A DNA stretch of 64,000 nt from Alphaproteobacteria bacterium (GCA_005884685.1 VBAH01000006.1:32461-96460); one strand, 5' to 3'; positions 50,273 to 59,430 are shown, counted from the first letter of the stretch. Numbers and translations are program-made. The notes: generated by a model not told the origin, from the sequence alone.

Positions 50273-53200
50273 ATGAACGCGTCAAGAGCCGTTCGGGCTG
50301 ATCGCGCGGAGGCAGGTCAGCTCAAGGAATTGCTTGCGCTGCACGAGGCGGCGCTCGCGAGCATGTCGCACGGCCTGTCGATGGTCGATGCCGAGCAGCG
50401 GCTCGTCCTGTTCAACAACCGTTTCCTCGAGATGTATGGCCTTTCGCCCGAGGTCGCGCGGGTCGGCCTGCCGATGGCGGACCTGATCCGGCATTCCGCC
50501 GAGCGCGGCAACTTTCCGATCGAGCATCTTGAGGAGATAAAGCGCCGCCGTGCCGAGATGATGGCGCGCGGCAAGCCGTTCCGGCTGCTGCGCCAGATGT
50601 CGCGCGGACGCACTTTCGCGATGGACTATCGTCCGCTCGCCGACGGCGGCTGGGTTACGCTGGTCGAGGACATCACCGAGCGCCAGCGCAAGGAATACGA
50701 CCTGCGCATCAAGTTCGAGCGGTTCGACCAGGCGGTCACCCAGATGTCGCACGGGCTGTGCGCAGTCGATGCCGACCACCGCATTGTTCTCTACAATGCG
50801 CGCTTTCTCGACATGTACGGCCTGTCCGAAGATCTGATCCACGTCGGCGTCTCGATGCGCGACGTGATCGAGCACGCAGCGCAGCGCGGCTTCTTTGCGC
50901 GCGCGCCGGCCGAGAAGGTCTGGCAGCGGCGGCTGGAGAAGATGCGGCCGGGCAAGCCGTTTCAGCAGGATCTCAATCTGCAGAACGGCCGCAACTACGT
51001 CCTGCATTATCACCCGATGGCCGACGGCGGCTGGGTCACGCTGTGCGAGGACGTGACCGAACGCCATCGCATGGAGGGAGAGCTGCGCCTGCAGTACGAG
51101 CGCTTCGATCAGGCCATCAACAACATGTCGCACGGGCTGTCGATGTTCGGCGCGGACGAGCGGCTGATCGTGTGCAATGCGCGGTATCTGAAGATGTACG
51201 GGCTCGATCCCAAAGTCGTGAAGCCGGGAGTTTCCTCGCGCGAGTTGTTCGCACTCTGGAGCGAGAGCCTCGACGAGCCGGACATGACGGCCGATATCTT
51301 CCACGAGAAGCGCAAGCGGGCGTCCGCCGGCGGCGCGCTCTCCACCACGCGGCTGCGCCTCAAGGACGGCCGCGTGATCGAGGCGACCACGCGGCCCACC
51401 CCGGGCGGCGGCTGGGTCACGGCGCACGAGGACGTCACCGAGCGGGTCGGCTACGAGAAGGTCTTGCGCGAGCAGAACATCCTGTTCGACGCCGCACTCG
51501 AGAACATGGCGCATGGCTTGTGCGTGTTCGACGCGGACTGGCGCGTGGTGGTGCGCAACCGGCGCTATCTGGAGCTCTACGACCTCGGGCCGGACGACGC
51601 GCAGCCCGGCACGCCTCTGATCGAGCTCATGCGCCAGAGCATCGACCGCGGCATGCACAACGTCAAAAGCGCCGAGCAGTTCTTCGCCGACTTCATCAAG
51701 CGCATCACCGTCGACCGCGAGGCCGTGGTGCAGCGGCGGCTCACCAGCGGACGCCTGCTCGCGGTGCGGCACGAGCCGATGGCGAATGGATGCTGGGTCG
51801 GCACCTACGAGGACATCACGGAGCGCGAACGCGCCGCCGACGAACTGAAGGAGCAGCACCACCGCTTCGATGTCGCGCTCAACAACATGGCGCACGGGCT
51901 GAGCATGTTCGATTCCGACATGCGGATCATCGTGTGCAATCAGCGCTATGTCGAGATGTTCGGCATGTCGGCCGAGGTTGCCTGCCCCGGTGCCAGCATG
52001 CGCGATATCATCGCGCACAGCGTCGCGCTTGGGAATTATCGCCACAGCAGCGTCAGCGCCGAGGAGCTTTACACGCGCTACGTGGAATCGCTGAAGGCCG
52101 GCGAGTCCGTCGTGCACCGCAATCTCGCCGACGGCCGCATCATCAAGATCACGCACGAGCCGATGAGCGACGGCAGCTGGGTCGCGATCTACGAGGATAT
52201 CACCGAGCGGCACCGCGCCGAGGAGCACATCGCCCACATGGCGCGTCACGACGCGCTGACGCAGCTGCCGAACCGCGTGCTGCTGCTGGAGAAAATGGCC
52301 GAGGGGCTCGCCCGCGTGGAAGCGCACGGCACGTCGATGGCGGTGTTCTACCTCGACCTCGACAACTTCAAGGGCGTGAACGACACGCTCGGTCACCCGA
52401 TCGGCGACAAGCTGCTCGGGATCATCGCCGAGCGCATCCGCGTCGCCGTGCGCGAGGACGACACCGTCGCGCGCCTCGGCGGCGATGAGTTCGCGATTCT
52501 GCAGGGCCATTCGAGCGCGGAGGCCGCCGCGGCGCTGGCGCGCCGGCTGGTCGACGTCATCTCCGATCCGATCGATATCGACGGCCAGGAGATCAATTCC
52601 AGCGTCAGCATCGGGATCGCGCTGGCGCCGAGTGACGGCAGTGCCGCCGATCACCTGATGAAGTGCGCCGACCTCGCGCTGTATCGCGCGAAGGCGGAAG
52701 GGCGCGGCACCTTCCGCTTCTTCGAGCCGGACATGGATGCGCGCATCCAGGCGCGCCGCGCGCTCGAGGTGGACCTGCGCCGCGCGCTGGTGGCGGGCGA
52801 GTTTTCGCTTGCCTATCAGCCGCAGATCCACCTTGCCGGCAACGAGCTCACCGCGCTGGAGGCGCTGCTGCGCTGGACCAGCGCGGAGCGCGGAGCGGTG
52901 CCGCCGTCCGAGTTCATCCCGCTCGCCGAGGAAATGGGGCTGATCGTGCCGCTCGGCGAATGGGTGCTGCGCGAGGCCTGCCGCGAAGCGGCGCGCTGGC
53001 CCGAGCCGATCAAGGTGGCGGTGAACCTGTCGCCGGTGCAGTTCCGCAATCGCGGGCTGGTCACGACCGTGACGCAGGCGCTTGCGGCGGCCCGGCTGGC
53101 GCCGCACCGGCTCGAGGTCGAGATCACCGAGGCGGTTCTGCTGCAGAACGACGACGCGACCGTGACGATGCTGCATCAGCTGCGTGCGCTCGGCGTGCGC

Positions 53201-53527
53201 ATCGCGATGGACGATTTCGGCACCGGATACTCGTCGCTCAGCTACCTGCGCTCGTTTCCGTTCGACAAGATCAAGATCGACCGCTCGTTCATCAAGGACG
53301 TCGAACGCAATCGCGACAGTGCCGTGATCATCAAGGCGATCGCGAGCCTTGGTGCGAGCCTCGGCATCGAGACCACGGCCGAGGGCATCGAGACCGAGGA
53401 GCAGCTCGACATCGTGCGCCGCGCCGGCTGCACCGAGATGCAGGGCTATCTGGCGAGCAGGCCGGTACCGGTCGCGGAAGTTGCCGACCTCATCGCGCGC
53501 TTCCGGCGCGAGGTGGCGGCGGCGTAA
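50273..53527 (+). CDS. Five-PAS GGDEF-EAL cyclic-di-GMP protein
   Basis: This soluble protein has 1084 residues and no membrane segment. Five PAS units of about 125 residues follow one another (about 25-140, 150-265, 275-395, 405-525, 535-650). Each starts with a phrase like MSHGLSMVDAEQRL, has NxRYLEMYGL, and ends with EDITER. A GGDEF domain follows with intact LGGDEFA and an REDD inhibitory site before it. The EAL domain has EALLRW and DDFGTGYSSLSYL. Both cyclase and phosphodiesterase functions look possible. The start could also be a little upstream. The PAS type is the same as in the protein at 16843. Confidence 0.94.
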   Translation: MNASRAVRADRAEAGQLKELLALHEAALASMSHGLSMVDAEQRLVLFNNRFLEMYGLSPEVARVGLPMADLIRHSAERGNFPIEHLEEIKRRRAEMMARGKPFRLLRQMSRGRTFAMDYRPLADGGWVTLVEDITERQRKEYDLRIKFERFDQAVTQMSHGLCAVDADHRIVLYNARFLDMYGLSEDLIHVGVSMRDVIEHAAQRGFFARAPAEKVWQRRLEKMRPGKPFQQDLNLQNGRNYVLHYHPMADGGWVTLCEDVTERHRMEGELRLQYERFDQAINNMSHGLSMFGADERLIVCNARYLKMYGLDPKVVKPGVSSRELFALWSESLDEPDMTADIFHEKRKRASAGGALSTTRLRLKDGRVIEATTRPTPGGGWVTAHEDVTERVGYEKVLREQNILFDAALENMAHGLCVFDADWRVVVRNRRYLELYDLGPDDAQPGTPLIELMRQSIDRGMHNVKSAEQFFADFIKRITVDREAVVQRRLTSGRLLAVRHEPMANGCWVGTYEDITERERAADELKEQHHRFDVALNNMAHGLSMFDSDMRIIVCNQRYVEMFGMSAEVACPGASMRDIIAHSVALGNYRHSSVSAEELYTRYVESLKAGESVVHRNLADGRIIKITHEPMSDGSWVAIYEDITERHRAEEHIAHMARHDALTQLPNRVLLLEKMAEGLARVEAHGTSMAVFYLDLDNFKGVNDTLGHPIGDKLLGIIAERIRVAVREDDTVARLGGDEFAILQGHSSAEAAAALARRLVDVISDPIDIDGQEINSSVSIGIALAPSDGSAADHLMKCADLALYRAKAEGRGTFRFFEPDMDARIQARRALEVDLRRALVAGEFSLAYQPQIHLAGNELTALEALLRWTSAERGAVPPSEFIPLAEEMGLIVPLGEWVLREACREAARWPEPIKVAVNLSPVQFRNRGLVTTVTQALAAARLAPHRLEVEITEAVLLQNDDATVTMLHQLRALGVRIAMDDFGTGYSSLSYLRSFPFDKIKIDRSFIKDVERNRDSAVIIKAIASLGASLGIETTAEGIETEEQLDIVRRAGCTEMQGYLASRPVPVAEVADLIARFRREVAAA

Positions 53528-53534
53528 TCCCTCT

Positions 53535-53597
53535 TGCTTCACCTCCCCTTGAAAAGGGGAGGTCGACCGCCGAAGGCGGTCGGGTGGGGTTCATCTT
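53535..53597. repeat. Palindromic repeat, family E, after the five-PAS gene
   Basis: CACCTCCCCTTGAAAAGGGG-AGGTCGACC then GCCGAAGGCGGTCGGGTGGGG. Same kind as the repeats near 59360 and inside uvrB. Confidence 0.75.
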
Positions 53598-53601
53598 CTT
53601 C

Positions 53602-53817
53602 TCAGGGGGAGGGAGTCCGTGCGGGGTCTGCGGCCGCTCTCCGCAAACACTCGCGACACAAGCAGTCCTCTCCTGACTCCGCCGCCGGCATCGGCAGACG
53701 GAAATCCTCCTCGGCGCACCAGCATGTCCCGACCGCGCTGCCGCATTCGAACGCGGCGCCGCAGCGCGCGCAGACGAGCCTGCGGACGGTTGATCGAGCG
53801 GTGCCGGACGGATTCAT
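53602..53817 (-). CDS. Cysteine-rich CWC family protein
   Basis: This 71-residue protein contains CARCGAAFECGSAVGTCWC and later SGEDCLCRECLRRAA, eight cysteines in the CWC pattern and a probable zinc site. Function is unknown. It is convergent with the five-PAS gene and divergent from the glutathione transferase gene. The start is ATG 53817 (MNPSGTAR). Confidence 0.82.
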   Translation of the reverse strand: MNPSGTARSTVRRLVCARCGAAFECGSAVGTCWCAEEDFRLPMPAAESGEDCLCRECLRRAAADPARTPSP

Positions 53818-53924
53818 CTGCGTATCATGGGCCGTAGCATGCGTTCGCGAAAGCGTGTCTGGCGTGGCGGCGCGCCGGTACTATGTTATGACGCGCACCG
53901 ATCCATTCACCAAGGGCAGGCCCC

Positions 53925-54638
53925 ATGATCGACCTTTATTACTGGACCACGCCGAACGGCCACAAGATCACGATTTTTCTCGAAGAGACCGGATTGCCCT
54001 ACAAGATCTTCCCCGTGAACATCGGAAAAGGGGAGCAATTCGCCAAAAGCTTCCTCACGTTCTCGCCGAACAACCGCATTCCCGCGATGATCGATCACGA
54101 CCCGCCGGGCGGCGGCGCGCCGATTCCGGTGTTCGAGTCGGGTGCGATGCTGCTCTACCTCGCCGACAAGACGAAGAAATTCATTGCGCCGGACCTGCGC
54201 GGCCGCACCGAGACGATCGAGTGGCTGTTCTGGCAGATGGCCAACCTCGGGCCGAATTCGGGACAGAACAATCACTTCTCGAATTACGCGCAGGAGAAGA
54301 TCCCCTACGCGATGGACCGTTACCGCAACGAGGTGAACCGGCTTTACGGCGTGCTCGACCGGCGGCTCGCGGATCACGAATACATGGCCGGCGCGTATTC
54401 GATCGCCGACATGGCGACCTATCCGTGGATCGTGCCGCACGAGCGGCAGGGCCAGAACATCGCGGACTTCCCGCATATCAAGCGCTGGCTCGAGGCCATC
54501 AAGGCGCGGCCCGCGGTCGAGCGCGCCTACGCCAAGGCGAAGGAGATCAATCCGAACCTGGGCGGCATCCGCACCGCCGAAGAGCGCGCGATCCTGTTCG
54601 GGCAGACCGCCGCGTCGGTGCAGGCCGCGGTGCGGTAG
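53925..54638 (+). CDS. Glutathione S-transferase, YfcG/YghU-like (disulfide reductase type)
   Basis: This 237-residue cytoplasmic protein starts MIDLYYWTTPNGHKITIFLE. Thr9 and Asn11 sit where YfcG uses them to bind glutathione, so it is likely a nu-class enzyme with disulfide-bond reductase activity. The thioredoxin-like half ends in VFESGAMLLYLADKT; the helical half contains WLFWQMANLGPNSGQNNHFS and YSIADMATYPWI. ATG 53925 follows the divergent CWC gene. Confidence 0.92.
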   Translation: MIDLYYWTTPNGHKITIFLEETGLPYKIFPVNIGKGEQFAKSFLTFSPNNRIPAMIDHDPPGGGAPIPVFESGAMLLYLADKTKKFIAPDLRGRTETIEWLFWQMANLGPNSGQNNHFSNYAQEKIPYAMDRYRNEVNRLYGVLDRRLADHEYMAGAYSIADMATYPWIVPHERQGQNIADFPHIKRWLEAIKARPAVERAYAKAKEINPNLGGIRTAEERAILFGQTAASVQAAVR

Positions 54639-54663
54639 AGTCGCACCTCGCGCACTGGGTCAA

Positions 54664-55722
54664 TCAGAGCTTCGATCGCAGGCTATCGGCAACGCGGCGC
54701 GCGATCTCTCCCGGCGCCTGGTCGGGGATTGGAAACACCGAGCTGACGTTGATCTCGCCGAGCACGTAACTGTCGGCCCCATCGGCGCCGGGCGGGCCGA
54801 GCATGAAGTCCGCGTCCCAGATCATCGGCAGATCACGCCGCGGGATATCGAGCAAGGAGGTCAGCAGCGGCGTCCACTCGTCTTCCATTAACCGGCGCAG
54901 GCGCTGGAAGCGCGGGTCGGCATTGGAGGCGTAAAGCCGACCTCCGGCCTCGGCGCGTGCGGCCGGTGCGTCGACCAGGGCCTTGACCTTCTGGTGGCCG
55001 AAGCCGGCGCAGCGGTCGCCGGCCATATAGCAGCGCACCACGCCTTCGGTCAGACGCGCCTGGAACGGCTGATCGATCACGCAGCCGTCTTCGAAATACT
55101 CGACGCACCGCTCGAGAAACGCGTCCAGCGCCAGGTCCTCGGATGCGTTCTTGGTGGCATCCAGCACGCGCACCATCGATCGGGTGCGTGGACTTGCCAA
55201 TGTCTCGACCTTCCAGACGCCATGGCCGCCGTTGCCGCGATTGCGCTTGATCACGCGCGGGCCAGCGGCGAGGCGCGGCGGCAATTCGGCGCGCATCGCC
55301 TCGGCGGTTCGATAGAGGGCCGTGTCGCAGCCCCAGCTCATCGTGCGGGTACGATGGAGCACCTCCTTGGTGCCCATCTTGAGGATCACGTCAGGATGGG
55401 CACTCACCCAAACGCCGCGCGCCGCGACCTCGCGCAGCAGCGCGTCGAGATTGGCGCGGTTTCGTCCCTCGTGGATCGGATTGACCCAGACGAGTACGCC
55501 ATCGAGCGTGGCGAGCCGCGCGCGCGCGGCGTCGATAACATCGTCCTCGTAGACGACCGGCTCCGCATCGACGCCGACATCGGCGAGCGCGGCGAAAACG
55601 GCCTTGAACCGGCTGCACTCTGGCGTGACGCTGCCGCGCGCTGCTGCATCGCCGCGCCACAGGATGGCGATGCGCCCGAGCCGGGCGGTGGCTTCAGCCA
55701 TGGAAAAGGGCTCCGTCTTCAT
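54664..55722 (-). CDS. ATP-grasp-like protein (Cj0069 family)
   Basis: This 352-residue cytoplasmic protein has an ATP-grasp fold. The nucleotide loop is RVIKRNRGNGGHGVWKVE, and the metal-binding end is seen as IWDADFMLGP and YVLGEINVSSVFPIPDQAP. An N-terminal domain holds GVLVWVNPIHEGRNRANLDA. The family name is from Campylobacter; the substrates are unknown. ATP-grasp enzymes join a carboxyl and an amine or thiol, so a ligase role is expected. It is convergent with the glutathione transferase gene. Confidence 0.85.
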   Translation of the reverse strand: MKTEPFSMAEATARLGRIAILWRGDAAARGSVTPECSRFKAVFAALADVGVDAEPVVYEDDVIDAARARLATLDGVLVWVNPIHEGRNRANLDALLREVAARGVWVSAHPDVILKMGTKEVLHRTRTMSWGCDTALYRTAEAMRAELPPRLAAGPRVIKRNRGNGGHGVWKVETLASPRTRSMVRVLDATKNASEDLALDAFLERCVEYFEDGCVIDQPFQARLTEGVVRCYMAGDRCAGFGHQKVKALVDAPAARAEAGGRLYASNADPRFQRLRRLMEDEWTPLLTSLLDIPRRDLPMIWDADFMLGPPGADGADSYVLGEINVSSVFPIPDQAPGEIARRVADSLRSKL

Positions 55723-55916
55723 GATCGTGCTCCTGCCGCGCGAGCACGCGGACCGTGAGCAGGACTTGGACGGGGAGCCGTCTTGAAGAGTCCGGGAGCC
55801 TGCGAAGCCCCGGCACTCGTTAGATAAACTCGACCCGATGTGCGATCAAGGTCAGCGCCCACTATCGGCTCCGGCCTTTAGCGGAGCGGACACCCGCGTT
55901 CTATGAGTTTGCGAGA

Positions 55917-55944
55917 ATAAAACGGCGGCGGTGAAGCGCCGCCG
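55917..55944 (-). terminator. Rho-independent terminator of the metallo-beta-lactamase-fold gene
   Basis: On the minus strand CGGCGGCG-CTTCAC-CGCCGCCG is followed by TTTTAT, 24 bases after the stop of the gene ending at 55969. Confidence 0.8.
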
Positions 55945-55968
55945 CCGCTTGCTTTGCCCGTCGAGCGC

Positions 55969-56856
55969 CTAAGTCCCCCGTCCCCACAGGCCGCAGTAGC
56001 GTCGCGCCACCATCGGCAGGCCGGCGGCGTAGCCGGGCAAGGTCGCGTACTTCTCCATCTTGAAGTCCTTCTCGACCGCGTCCCAGCACTTGCCGGCCTG
56101 CGCGTCCTTCTTGATGTCGGCGGAGGCCTCCTGCATCAGCGTCAGCACGTTCTGTGCATCCTGCTTGGTGCCGAGGCGGTCGCCGGGCTGGCCGGGATGG
56201 CCGGGGATCATGCGCTCCCAGTCCATCGCGATGACCTTCTTGATGAAGGTCTCGGTCTCGAGCGGATAGATGTCGATGAAGCCGCGCCCCGGGAACGTGC
56301 CGACGGGGATCGTGTCGACGACGAAGATGATCTTCTCCTTCGGCAGCCGCATCACGATGTTGGAATCGGAGTGGTTGAGGCCGAGATAGGAGAGCTCGAG
56401 CGTGGTGCCGCCGAGCTTGATCGTCTTGTTGCCGTCGAAGCTCTCGTCCGGCAGCACGGTGTTCGGATCGGCGAGCGGCGCGAGATGCACCTTGACGTTC
56501 TTGTGCGCGATGATTTTCGCGCCCGCGTCCTTGAACGCCTTGCCGCCCGCGATGTGATCGTAGTGATGGTGGCTGTAGATCAGGTACTTGATCGGCTTGT
56601 CGGTCACCTTCTTGATCTCGTCGACATATTGCTGCCCGCCGGTCGGCCGGCCGTAGGCGATCGGGTCGGTCGCGATCACGCCGTCCTTGGTGACGACGAA
56701 CATCGACTGATGCCCGCCGTTGCGGAAGATGTAGACGCCTTCGGTGCCGTCGACCTTTTTGGTCTCGATCTGCGGCCGCTGCTCTTGCGCGGCGGCCGGA
56801 ACGGTGAAGGCCGTCGCCGCAACGGCCGCAAGCAAGGCAAGTGCAACACGTGACAT
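55969..56856 (-). CDS. Secreted metallo-beta-lactamase-fold hydrolase
   Basis: This 295-residue protein has a signal peptide (SRVALALLAAVAATAFTVPA). The metal motif is SHHHYDH, and a further His lies in LNHSDSNIV and GHPGQPGD, so two zinc (or iron) sites are complete. The fold is that of periplasmic MBL hydrolases, acting perhaps on quinoproteins, esters or lactams; the substrate is unknown. ATG 56856 is used since it begins the signal peptide. Confidence 0.9.
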   Translation of the reverse strand: MSRVALALLAAVAATAFTVPAAAQEQRPQIETKKVDGTEGVYIFRNGGHQSMFVVTKDGVIATDPIAYGRPTGGQQYVDEIKKVTDKPIKYLIYSHHHYDHIAGGKAFKDAGAKIIAHKNVKVHLAPLADPNTVLPDESFDGNKTIKLGGTTLELSYLGLNHSDSNIVMRLPKEKIIFVVDTIPVGTFPGRGFIDIYPLETETFIKKVIAMDWERMIPGHPGQPGDRLGTKQDAQNVLTLMQEASADIKKDAQAGKCWDAVEKDFKMEKYATLPGYAAGLPMVARRYCGLWGRGT

Positions 56857-56994
56857 GGATGTCTCCCCCTTGAACGAGGAGGGCATGCTCCGCCTTGGGG
56901 CGGCGCCGCTCAAGTCACGCTTGCTTGAAGGGCTGGGGCGTAATGCCACCCGTGACTGTTACAGTATTGCGGGAATTTCGCGCCGCGGGCGGTG

Positions 56995-57849
56995 TTAGCC
57001 GCCGCCGATCATGCCGACGATCTTCCACGCGCCGCTCGCGTCCTTGCCGTAGCAAAGCTGGTCCGAGCCGAGCGGATTGATCGTCTCGGCGGCGACGAAG
57101 CCGACCTTGCCGCTCGGCGCCACGATGCGCATGAAGTCCTGGCTCGCGTTCGGCGCCGTATCGGGCATCACACGCACGAATTGCAGGCCGAGCTTCTCGA
57201 TCACCGGCGCATTTTGCCCCGCGGTCGCGCGCACCTCGACGCCGTCGGCCGACGTGAAGCCCCAGTCGCCGATGTCGGTCTTGGTCGTCTCGGCGAGCTT
57301 CTCCAGCTCCTGCACGTTGAAGTCCGGGCCGGCCGGTGCGCACACGGTGTTCGGGCGGTCCGGATAGGGCTGCGCGGTCTCATCGGCGGCAAATTCCGCA
57401 AGCGTCTCCCAGCCCGAGCCATCCTTGGCGGCGAGGCTGAGCGCGGTCGCGAGCGCCTCGATGCCGGTCTTCTTGCCGGCGGCGTTGCCTTCTTCCTTGA
57501 GCCAGAAGAACCCCTGCACGGTGACCAGCTTGGCGAGCGCCGGGCGGTCCTTGCGTTGCGCGATCGCGGCGAGTTCCTTGCGGAAGGCCGCGAGGCTTGG
57601 GTCGTTGTGAGGCTTCGGCGGCGCGACTTTCAGCGCGGTGTAGGGGGCGGGCGGCGCGACCGGCGGCTGCGCCTGCTGCTGCGGTGCGCCTTTCTGCTGC
57701 TGCTGCGGCTGCTGCTGCGGCTGCTGCTTCTGCTGCGATCCGGGTGGCGGCATCTGGCTCGGCGGCCGCGGCAGCGTCTGTTGCGCGAGCGCGGGCACGG
57801 CAAGCATTCCGGCAATGATGACGGACGAAACAAACGCTATATGACGCAT
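56995..57849 (-). CDS. Secreted SH3-like protein with Gln-rich linker
   Basis: This 284-residue protein has a signal peptide (MRHIAFVSSVIIAGMLAVPA). A long linker of Gln and Pro (from CAG/CTG-type codon runs at about 57660-57745) follows. A helical part (AAFRKELAAIAQRKDRPALA) precedes a C-terminal SH3-like domain with VEVRATAGQNAPVIEKLGLQ and VGFVAAETINPLGSDQLCYG. It may bind the cell wall in the periplasm. Confidence 0.82.
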   Translation of the reverse strand: MRHIAFVSSVIIAGMLAVPALAQQTLPRPPSQMPPPGSQQKQQPQQQPQQQQKGAPQQQAQPPVAPPAPYTALKVAPPKPHNDPSLAAFRKELAAIAQRKDRPALAKLVTVQGFFWLKEEGNAAGKKTGIEALATALSLAAKDGSGWETLAEFAADETAQPYPDRPNTVCAPAGPDFNVQELEKLAETTKTDIGDWGFTSADGVEVRATAGQNAPVIEKLGLQFVRVMPDTAPNASQDFMRIVAPSGKVGFVAAETINPLGSDQLCYGKDASGAWKIVGMIGGG

Positions 57850-57886
57850 GATGGTCTCCCCGATATCGCCAAGCTCATAACCAAAT

Positions 57887-57900
57887 TGGCGCGGAATTGC
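57887..57900 (+). promoter_or_regulatory. Weak candidate sigma-54 promoter
   Basis: TGGCGCGGAATTGC matches TGGCAC-N4-TTGC at the essential GG and GC positions with the right spacing, 64 bases before the DUF486 gene. A chance match is possible in G+C-rich DNA. Confidence 0.25.
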
Positions 57901-57963
57901 GACCGGCGAGCGGAACTCGCCGGCTGACGCTATAGGTCGCGGAGAAGCCGCGCGAGGTTCACG

Positions 57964-58320
57964 ATGCCGTTCTACCCGACGTCACCTTATCTGCTGCCGA
58001 TCTTCCTGCTGCTCTGCTCCAACCTCTTCATGACCGTCGCGTGGTACGGCCACCTGCGCTTCAAGGCCGTGCCGCTGTGGGGCGTGATCGTCGTGAGCTG
58101 GGCAATCGCGTTCATCGAATATTGCTTTGCCGTGCCGGCGAACCGCTACGGCAACGCGGTCTACTCGGCGGCGCAGCTCAAGACGATACAAGAGGTGATC
58201 ACGCTGCTGGTCTTCTCCGGGTTCTCGATCGCCTATCTGAAGGAGCCGATCGGCTGGAATCATCTGGTTGGCTTCGCGTTCATTTCCGCTGGCGCATTTT
58301 TCCTGTTTCAGAAATGGTAG
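57964..58320 (+). CDS. DMT-superfamily DUF486 membrane protein
   Basis: This 118-residue protein has four hydrophobic segments, with FLLLCSNLFMTVAWYGHLRF, EYCFAVPANRYG and KTIQEVITLLVFSGFSIAYL. It matches DUF486, drug/metabolite transporter-like proteins that probably act as dimers. No substrate is known. A formamidase-like gene follows 24 bases after the stop, so both may share an operon. Confidence 0.92.
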   Translation: MPFYPTSPYLLPIFLLLCSNLFMTVAWYGHLRFKAVPLWGVIVVSWAIAFIEYCFAVPANRYGNAVYSAAQLKTIQEVITLLVFSGFSIAYLKEPIGWNHLVGFAFISAGAFFLFQKW

Positions 58321-58344
58321 GCTACGGATGCTCGGGGAAAACGA

Positions 58345-59280
58345 ATGGCTGATCATCGGATCGATGCCGCACCGGAGACGGTGCACTGGGGTTATTTCGA
58401 CGCGAAGCTGACGCCGCTGATCACGGTGGCGAGCGGCGACACGCTGACGATCTCGACCGTCTCCGGCATGGCGAGCCAGATGCCGGGGCTGCCTTACGTG
58501 ATCCCCAAGGCGCTCGCCGCGATCCAGGCGAGCGTGCCGCAGAAACTGCCGGGCCACATCTGCACCGGGCCGGTCGCCGTCAAGGGCGCGAAAGCCGGCC
58601 AGGTGCTCGAGGTGCGCATCAAGGACATCCAGCTCCACTACGACTGGGGCTACAACATGATCCGCCCTCTTGCGGGCGCGTTGCCGGATGATTTCGACAC
58701 GCCGACCCTGATGCACATTCCGCTCGACAAGGCGAACAACACCGGCCGGCTGCCGTGGGGGCTGGAGCTGCCGCTCGCGCCGTTCTTCGGCGTGATGGCG
58801 GTCGCGCCGCCGCCCGGCTGGGGCATGATCTCGACGCTGCCGCCGCGCCGCAATGGCGGAAATCTCGACAACAAGGAGCTGGTGGCCGGTACCACGCTCT
58901 ATCTGCCGATCATGGTGGACGGGGCGCTGTTCTCGGTCGGCGACGGCCACGGCGTGCAGGGCGACGGCGAGGTCTGCGTCACCGCGATCGAGACCGGGCT
59001 GATCGGCACGTTCGAGCTTCACGTGCGCGAGGACATGAGCCTCGAATGGCCGCTCGCCGAGACGCCGACGCACATCATCACCATGGCGTTCGACCCGGAT
59101 CTGGACGACTGCGTGACGATCGCACTGCGCGACATGATCAAGCTGATTTGCCGCCGCACGAACTTGTCGCGCGAGCAGGCCTATACGCTGTGCTCGCTCG
59201 CCGCCGACCTGCGCGTCACGCAGGTGGTCAACGGCAACAAGGGCATCCACGTGATGCTGGCGAAGAAGCTGCTCGGCTGA
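58345..59280 (+). CDS. Acetamidase/formamidase family hydrolase
   Basis: This 311-residue cytoplasmic enzyme has the FmdA/AmdA pattern: HWGYFDAKLTPLITVASGDT, GHICTGPVAVKGAKAGQVLE, LPPRRNGGNLDNKELVAGTT and FSVGDGHGVQGDGEV. Members hydrolyse short amides to the acid and ammonia with a divalent metal. The length is shorter than the long formamidases and fits the acetamidase branch. It follows a DUF486 membrane gene, which might move its substrate. Confidence 0.92.
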   Translation: MADHRIDAAPETVHWGYFDAKLTPLITVASGDTLTISTVSGMASQMPGLPYVIPKALAAIQASVPQKLPGHICTGPVAVKGAKAGQVLEVRIKDIQLHYDWGYNMIRPLAGALPDDFDTPTLMHIPLDKANNTGRLPWGLELPLAPFFGVMAVAPPPGWGMISTLPPRRNGGNLDNKELVAGTTLYLPIMVDGALFSVGDGHGVQGDGEVCVTAIETGLIGTFELHVREDMSLEWPLAETPTHIITMAFDPDLDDCVTIALRDMIKLICRRTNLSREQAYTLCSLAADLRVTQVVNGNKGIHVMLAKKLLG

Positions 59281-59298
59281 ACGGCGGCGCCGCGAACT

Positions 59299-59424
59299 CA
59301 GCGTGCTCCCTCCCCCCTGAAAGGGGGAGGGTTGGGGAGGGGGTCTCATTATGCAGGATGACCCCCACCCGACACGCTTCGCGTGTCGACCTCCCCCTTG
59401 CAGGGGGAGGTATGGAGCGGGTGG
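59299..59424. repeat. Paired palindromic repeats, family E, between two convergent genes
   Basis: CTCCCTCCCCCCTGAAAGGG-GGAGGGTTGGGGAGGG lies first, then CCCCCACCCGACACGCTTCG-CGTGTCGACCTCCCCCTTGC-AGGGGGAGGT. These are two related copies back to back. The first is the reverse complement of the copy inside uvrB at 46757. Confidence 0.82.
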
Positions 59425-59430
59425 CCCGCC

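Noticed and set aside
50282..53542. A 3.2-kb open frame antisense to the five-PAS gene
   Set aside because: It mirrors the coding strand of a clear PAS-GGDEF-EAL protein and its repeated segments are only the complement of the PAS units.
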